Of a stretch of 64,000 nt of DNA, positions 57,524 through 64,000 are shown piece after piece. The translations under genes and the position numbers were made by a program. The stretch's first letter is position 1; each line of letters opens with the position of its first letter. Source of the DNA: Hydrangea macrophylla (Eukaryota; Streptophyta; Magnoliopsida; Cornales; Hydrangeaceae); the NCBI GenBank assembly GCA_033977485.1, contig CM066988.1, positions 72,965,169-73,029,168 of the forward strand, written 5' to 3'. The notes below the pieces were generated by a model, which saw only the letters and a program-made list of their open reading frames with translations, ran no database searches and was not told where the DNA came from.

Positions 57524-59019
57524 AACGTTGATTCTGCGTATGGGTTGGACGCAACCATGTTGTCCAATAAAACAGATCTTATGCGTGTTTTGATGGATGG
57601 ATAGAACGTAGAACTGTGCTAACCCTTGTTTTGTAGTGTTCTTATTCCACTATTATGGTCACTGAATTTGTGTGATTGGATCCCACGATGGTTTTATCCG
57701 TGGTTAATTTTACTGTTTTAATATAGCATGTGAATTCCTTTATGGAGGCATAGGATTTGTGTGTATTGGATCCCACGCTTGATTGATGTGTGGTTAATTT
57801 ACTGCAAAGAAATAGCATGTGAACTCCTTTATGGAGGCATAGGGTTTGTGTAATATATCTCAAGTAAATCCGTGAAGACAGTTCGTGAAGACAGTTTACA
57901 AGTAGTTTCAGAAAGCAATCTGGAGGCAATTTCTGAAGGCTATTTCAGAAAACAGTTCTGGAAGGCTGTTGCTGATGGAAAATCGGATTTAGCTTCTGGG
58001 GCGCTGCCTCCTCGATCCCCGTTGCGTAGTGGCGACATAGAGCTAATCAGGTTCAATGAAGATTTCTTCACAAGAGTTGCAGCTTGACCATAATAGTGGG
58101 ATTCCTATTTTATTGTGGTTTCCTTATTTATGTGTGATTGAATGATTATTATTGTTTCATGTTTAATGAATAGGACAACATGGATAATTGTTCCTAGTCC
58201 TATTTCAGATGTCTAGATGCATGTTTAATTTATATTAATTTACAATGATGGAAAACTACATGTGTATTTAGAAATAAAACTAATTCCATAATTTGAAAGC
58301 ATAAGTACTTATTTTCTAAAATCATGAGAATAGAATAATTTTATTATCTACACATGTGTGTTTCACAAGTAAGGATTAATTAATCCTTGTCAAGTATTCC
58401 ATTATTTTTTATTAATTAAATTAAAAGTTTTTGTAAAAAATTATAACCCTCAATTTTTTTTTTAAATTCTAAGTGGGAGAGGGAATTTATCAAGTATAAA
58501 TCCCATGGTCTCCATCACTGGTTTGTAGATGATATGATTAATTTTCTGTGATGGCTCTAGTGTCATCCTCCCTATCGGATGTAGTTGATCATGGAATCAT
58601 CAGTATAAACTTCTTTAAAAGAATGTTTGGGTGATTGTTGGTGTGGGTCACCTCTCCATCTGAGGTGTTCCTCATGGAACTCTTGGCCTAGAATTAAGTG
58701 ATGGTATACACTTAGCTATAAATAATAATATCCTCTCCATCTGAGTCACTATTATTATTTATAGGACCAAAGCAAGTCAGGAGTTTAATTTTATTAGGCA
58801 AAGTACATTGCCTGGATGGTAAAATTAAAAGGCAATTGTCTATCTGAACAAATGATGGATAGTATATGGCTTCCCATCGAGTCATACTATTCGCGGTGTA
58901 TCAGGTTGCTGGCAGATTCCTTTCAAATATGGTAGAGGGAACCAACATTTTCAACTCGAATCCATAGTAATTTTTGCCCAAATGTAATTATTTATGTTAT
59001 ATGATTCTCAGGCTTTTAA
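57524..59019 (+). other. Copia leader with a tandem duplication
   Basis: Long untranslated leader. A roughly 100-bp segment (TTGGATCCCACG, GTGGTTAATTT, ATAGCATGTGAA, CTCCTTTATGGAGGCATAGG) is duplicated at about 57665-57855. CTCCATCTGAG phrases recur at 58650-58750. No supported upstream gene. Confidence 0.65.
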
Positions 59020-62000
59020 ATGGGTACTTTCAATCCACTTGCTGTTATACTTAAAGAAAACAAACTTACTAGACCAAACTATATAGACTGGAAAAGGAAT
59101 TTGGATATTGTGTTAACTTCTGAACAGTACAAGTTTGTGCTTACTCAAGAATGTCCTGAGCAACCTGGTGAGGGGGCAACCACTGAGGAAACCCAGGCTC
59201 ACAAGAAATGGGTCAAGGCTGATGAGATGGCGCGGTGTTACATTTTGGTATCCATGTCAAATGTGCTGCAACATCAACTTCAGTGAATGGCCAGCGCCTA
59301 TGACATGATGGAGAGCCTCCAAGAGATGTTCGGGGATCAAAGTCGTGCTGCTAGGCAGGTTGCCATGAAAGACTTGATGAACACAACTATGGCTGAGGGG
59401 ACGCCTATAAGGGATCATGTTCTTAAGATGATATCTCTTCTTAATGAACTAGAGATCCTTGGAGCTACAATCGACGGGGAAACCCAGGTCGATATCCTAC
59501 TCCAGTCACTGCCAGAGTCTTTTAAGCAATTCCGCCTTAATTACAACATGAATAAATTTAAATACACTTTGGCGGAGCTGCTTAAAGAACTCTAGGCAGC
59601 TGAGGGTCTCAACAGAAAGTTAGGGAGTGCTCTTGTGTTTGAGAAAGGTTTTGCTTCAAAGCCGAAAGGCAAGAAGAAACTGAAAAAGGCTCAAAAGAAG
59701 GCCGCGGGTCCTCCGCCAATCCAAAGGCCACGAGGACAACCGGGAAAGCCTAAAGCCAAATGTTTTGTTTGCAAGCAGCCAGGACACTGGAAGAAGCAAT
59801 GTCCAGTTTATCTCGTCAGACAGAACAGTCAAGGTAAATCTCATTTACTAGGTGTTGAATCGTGTTCAGCGGTCCGATCTACCGGTACCTGGTGTGTAGA
59901 TACGGGAGCCACTGATCATGTATGCAATTCTTTGCAGGGGTTCCAGGAAACCAGGCAGCTCAGTGATGGAGAGATTTATCTATATATGGGAAATGCTACG
60001 AGAGTAGCAGCAGTTGCAGTAGGAGATCTACATCTTAGTTTTGGTAGAGATAGGATTTTAATATTAAGAAATTGCTTTTATGTACCTTCTATTAAAAGGA
60101 ATTTCGTTTCAGTTTCTAGTTTAGTAAAGAATGGATATTCAGTTCATTTTAATAAAGTAGTAGTTATTAAAGAAAATAAATGTTTTATTTATTCTGGTCA
60201 ATTGGTGGATGATCTTTATATTATAAATCATATCTCTCCTATACTGCAACTTAATGAATTAAATAACACAAATAGTTTGCCATTTAAGAGAAAAGAACCT
60301 TCGAGGATGAACCAAACGCATCTTTGGCACTTACGCCTTGGTCATATTAATTTGAAAAGGATTCAAAGGCTGGTTCAAAATGGGCCATTAGGCTCATTGG
60401 AAGTGGAGGCACTTTCAGTTTGTGAATCCTGCTTGGAAGGTAAAATGACCAAGAGGCCATTCTCGGCCAAGGGCTATAGAGCAAAAGAGCCATTGGAACT
60501 GGTTCACTCTGATTTGTGTGGTCCTATGACTGTCAAAGCAAGAGGGGGATTTGAGTATTTTGTCACTTTCATCGATGATTACTCAAGGTATGGGTACATT
60601 TATTTGATGCGGCGTAAGTCTGAATGCTTTGAGAAATTCAAAGACTTCAAGGCTGAAACGGAGAAGTGTCTAGGTAAATGTATCAAGACACTACGATCTG
60701 ATCGTGGTGGAGAGTACCTCTTGGGAGAGTTTAGGGAATACTTATTGGAGCAAGGGATTACATCCCAATTGTCTGCACCCCGTATGCCTCAGCAGAACGA
60801 TGTAACAGAAAGAAGGAACAGGACTCTCATGGATATGGTAAGATCTATGATGAGTTACTCGGATTTACCAATTTCCTTTTGGGGACACGCATTAGAGACA
60901 GCTGCATACATTCTAAACTTGGTACCATCTAAGTCAGTACCTACTACTCCCACAGAATTATGGACTGGACGAAAGCCTAGTCTGCGGCATGTTCGGATCT
61001 GGGGTAGTCCAGCACATGTGCTGAAAGGGAACGCAGAAAAGTTGGAATCAAGAACAGAAGTATGTTTCTTTGTTGGGTATCCAAGAGGAACTAAAGGTGG
61101 TCTGTTTTATAGTCCTAAGGATCAAAAGGTTATTGTTAGCACCAATGCCACATTCTTAGAAAAGGACTATGTTATGGACCACAAGCCCAGAAGCCGTATT
61201 ATTCTAGAGGAAATGAGAGGAGTGACACCGAGACATACTTCTTCGATACCAACGGTACGAGAAGAAACACCATAAGAAAGAGTTATCAATATTCCATTAC
61301 TACATCGTAGTCGGAGGATTATCGAAATCGTGTAGATCCCGAACCAACCATTAACACGCAGGTTCCTGAACCAGTACAACGTGTAGATAATGGTGTATTA
61401 AGTTCAGAATCTTCACAACGAAATATCAGTGATACACAGACACGGGTTGTGCCTCGTCGTAGTGGAAGGGTTATTATTTAACCTGACCGGTATATGTTCT
61501 TGGGAGAGTCTTATGACCGGGTCCCTGATGAACAAGGTACTAACCCCTGTAACTACAATGAAGCACTCCAAGATAAAGATGCAGATCTTTAGCAAAAGGC
61601 TATGAAATCTGAAATGGAGTCTATGTACTCCAATCAAGTCTAGGATCTTGTAGAACCACCCAATGAAATAAAACCCATTGGATGTAAGTGGATCTATAAG
61701 AAGAAGAGAGGAGCAGACGGTAAGGTGGAAACCTTTAAAACAAGGCTTGTTGCGAAAGGGTTCACTCAAAAAGAGGGAATCGATTATGAGGAAACCTTTT
61801 CGCCGGTGGCCATGCTAAAGTCTATTCGGATTCTCTTATCCATTGCTGCACATTTCGACTATAAAATTTGGCAAATGGATGTCAAGACATCATTTCTAAA
61901 TGGGAATCTTGACGAGTGCATCTATATGATGCAACCAGACAGGTTCATTGTGAAGGGCCAAGAACACATGTTGTGCAAGCTTAAGAAGTCCATTTATGGA

Positions 62001-63119
62001 CTTAAGAAAGCATCTAGGTCTTGGAATATCCGCTTTAACCAAGCAATCAAGTCTTTTGGTTTTGATCAATGTGCGGATGAATCTTGTGTGTACAAGAAAC
62101 ATGATGGAAGAGTGGTGGTGTTCTTAGTACTATATGTGGATGATATCTTGCTAATCGGAAATGATGTGGGGGTATTATATTCTGTAAGGGTATGGTTGTC
62201 CAGTCAATTCGATATGAAAGACTTGGGAGAAGCCGGTCACATCCTAGGGATCAAGCTTATGCGAGATCGCAAGAATAGGATGTTGGGCTTGTCACAAGGC
62301 ACTTATATTGACAATATTCTTGCAAGGTTTACCATGCAAGATTCCAAGAAGGGATTCCTTCCCTTCAGACACGGAATTACTCTATCTAAGGATCAGTGTC
62401 CTAAGACACCTGATGAGATAGAGAAGATGAAGGCAGTTCCTTATGCCTCGGCAGTAGGAAGCCTAATGTATGCTATGCTATGTACTAGACCTGACATCTA
62501 CTTTGTTGTTGGCATGGTTAGTAGATATCAGTCTAATCCAGGGCAAGATCATTAGACTGCAGTGAAAAATATTCTCAAGTACCTTAAAAGGACTCGAGAC
62601 AATATGTTAGTTTACCAAGCAGACAGTCTTGTACCCATTGGGTACACAGATTCTGATTTCATGTCAGATAGGGATTCCAGAAAGTCTACCTCAGGATATG
62701 TGTTTGCCCTAGGAGGTGGAGCCATTACTTGGAGGAGTATCAAGCAGTCATGTATTGCTGATTCCACCATGGAAGCCGAGTATATGGCTGCTTCGGAAGC
62801 CGCTAAGGAGGTCGTTTGGCTCAGAACCTTCCTTATGGATCTAAGAGTAGTACCTGCGGTACAATCGGCTATTACCCTTTATTGCGATAATAGCGGAACG
62901 GTTGCTAATTCAAAGGAACCAAGGGCCCATAAGACGGGAAAACACATTGAGCGTAAGAATCTCCTGATATGAGAGATCGTGCAAAGAGGTGATGTTGAAG
63001 TGACCAAGATAGCATCAGCAAATAACCTGGCAGATCCTTTCACCAAGAGCTTACCGGCCAAGACTTTTGACAGTCATGTAGATGGGATAGGAGTAAGGTG
63101 TGTCGCATCATGGCTTTGA
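59020..63119 (+). pseudogene. Copia gag-pol polyprotein
   Basis: Order is gag, protease, integrase, RT, RNase H. Gag starts MGTFNPLAVILKENKLTRPN and has the knuckle CFVCKQPGHWKKQC. Protease site WCVDTGATDHV. Integrase HLRLGHINLKRIQ...CESCLEGK and DDE motifs HSDLCGP, RSDRGGEYL and TERRNRTL. RT FSPVAMLKSIRILLSIAA, WQMDVKTSFLNG and YVDDILLIGN. RNase H YTDSDFMSD, STSGYVFALGGGAITWRS, STMEAEYMAASEAAKE and TLYCDNSGTVA. It is inactivated by stops at 59284, 59593, 61273, 61479, 61590, 61641, 62553 and 62970 and a frameshift near 61305. The catalytic residues are otherwise kept, so decay is recent. The true end is TGA at 63117. Confidence 0.95.
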
Positions 63120-63134
63120 GTCTAAGTGGGAGAT
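63120..63134 (+). other. Polypurine tract before the copia 3' LTR
   Basis: TAAGTGGGAGAT immediately precedes the LTR, as typical for copia elements. Confidence 0.8.
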
Positions 63135-64000
63135 TGTTAGGGATATATACTAAAAGCCATGCTTTATGTAGTTGATTTATTATTCATTTAATAAAATCAG
63201 TTAATCCATTTTTTTTATGAGAATCTGTGTGGGCAATGTTTGTATTATATTATTTATTTAATATTATGCATGTGTGTCTCTCATTCTATATAGTAGGTGG
63301 TTTGGTGTGTAGAGTTCGGCTTACACACGGAAGATTAGGCTATCAGATATTATAGAATGTAAGATTTTGGTTTACAGTCTTAGATGGGATTTGACACACC
63401 ATCGGTAGGACTGCAGCATGGTGTTGTAGTAGGTTTGTCTTGACTACGAAAAATGGTATAGTTTCAACTCACTATGCTGGTACACTTTGTGTATTAAACG
63501 TGATTGACTTGGGGTAATTATCTTTATACTGACTTATAAGATAATTAATACCTCATGGCTATTATGAGTGCTTATGCTCTAAATCCTAAGTTAATTTGTA
63601 GACACGTACATTTGATATTTACACTTTGATCCCTAAAGGGTGAGATCCTTAAATGGGTCAATATCTCATTGGATTTGGTGGCAATATTAATTGTGTGGTG
63701 GATATTAATTAATAATGGAATCCATGTCTCAATTTTGGGATTGATGATATCCCCTTGAGAAATCTTATAAGTTTTGATTATGTCAAACCCTGCAGGTGGA
63801 TTTTGTATCCGACATATCAGATAAGTTAAGCAGAGGATCTCAAGGAATTTTAAGAAATTAATTAAATATGATTGTCAGTAATCATATTTAATTAATGGAT
63901 ATCTGTAATCTTAACATGGGGAGATAATAAGCATTTAATAACATGGAGCTCGAAATATATTTTTGAGATAAGGGTAGGAGTGCAAATATAATTCTTTAGT
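63135..64000 (+). mobile_element. Copia 3' LTR (partial)
   Basis: 866 bp are visible. By hand alignment with the 5' LTR I count about 12 substitutions and 2 single-base indels. The end lies beyond the window. Confidence 0.95.

Larger units (their letters stand above)
56187..64000 (+). mobile_element. Ty1/copia element, nearly complete (3' LTR runs off the window)
   Basis: The 5' LTR is 56187-57510, the PBS follows at 57512, gag-pol is 59020-63119 and the 3' LTR starts at 63135. The left flank TATAG is the likely target sequence; its right copy is outside the window. It inserted in Tat LTR C at the position equivalent to about 8494 of LTR A. Confidence 0.94.

Overview
The window is transposon-dense nuclear DNA of a flowering plant, probably a eudicot, though the species cannot be named. 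Evidence is the AT-rich background, Ty1/copia and Ty3/gypsy (Tat/Ogre and Athila type) retroelements, CACTA ends, Stowaway MITEs, and PBSs matching plant initiator-Met, Asp and Arg tRNAs. I see no convincing ordinary host gene. Almost every coding stretch is a decayed transposon gene.

The layout is a stack of nested insertions that can be unpeeled by target-site duplications (TSDs). Region 1 (1-7022) holds the 5' part of a minus-strand copia element (gag-protease, PBS, LTR), a 1.2-kb terminal-inverted-repeat element with a Stowaway inside it, a foldback MITE, an LTR scrap, a SINE-like scrap, one CACTA end and the RT-RNase H tail of another minus-strand copia. Region 2 (7023 to beyond 64000) is one giant minus-strand Tat-lineage element. 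Its 3' LTR is 7023-10014, its internal domain is 10015-10766 plus 39465-53138, and its 5' LTR starts at 53139. The internal domain codes leftward for gag, protease, a G-patch protein, RT, two RNase H domains and integrase. It also carries, on the opposite strand, two extra genes: a six-exon plant-mobile-domain gene (40341-42825) and a DUF7745/PMD-like single-exon gene (43552-44610).

Inside the Tat 3' untranslated region sits a solo Tat LTR (10767-39464). In it is an Athila element (12984-38936, TSD GGTAT) that has gag-protease but no RT, RNase H or integrase. In the Athila 5' LTR is an Ogre-like solo LTR (13919-31456, TSD AACCG). In that is a CACTA-type interval (14986-27786), and near its left end an Athila-like solo LTR (15067-16552, TSD GCGAC). 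The Tat 5' LTR is itself cut by an Athila-like solo LTR (53944-55522, TSD GTGTA) and by a young copia element (56187 to beyond the window).

The most interesting signals concern the Tat element. An array of short palindromes around GGCACTC/GAGTGCC recurs in its LTRs upstream of the TATA box and again just upstream of each antisense gene, so one cis module may serve sense and antisense promoters. The primer-binding region extends into about 50 nt of tRNA-Arg-like sequence reaching the anticodon arm. Across all element families, the inactivating stops look mainly like C-to-T or G-to-A changes, as expected from methylcytosine deamination.
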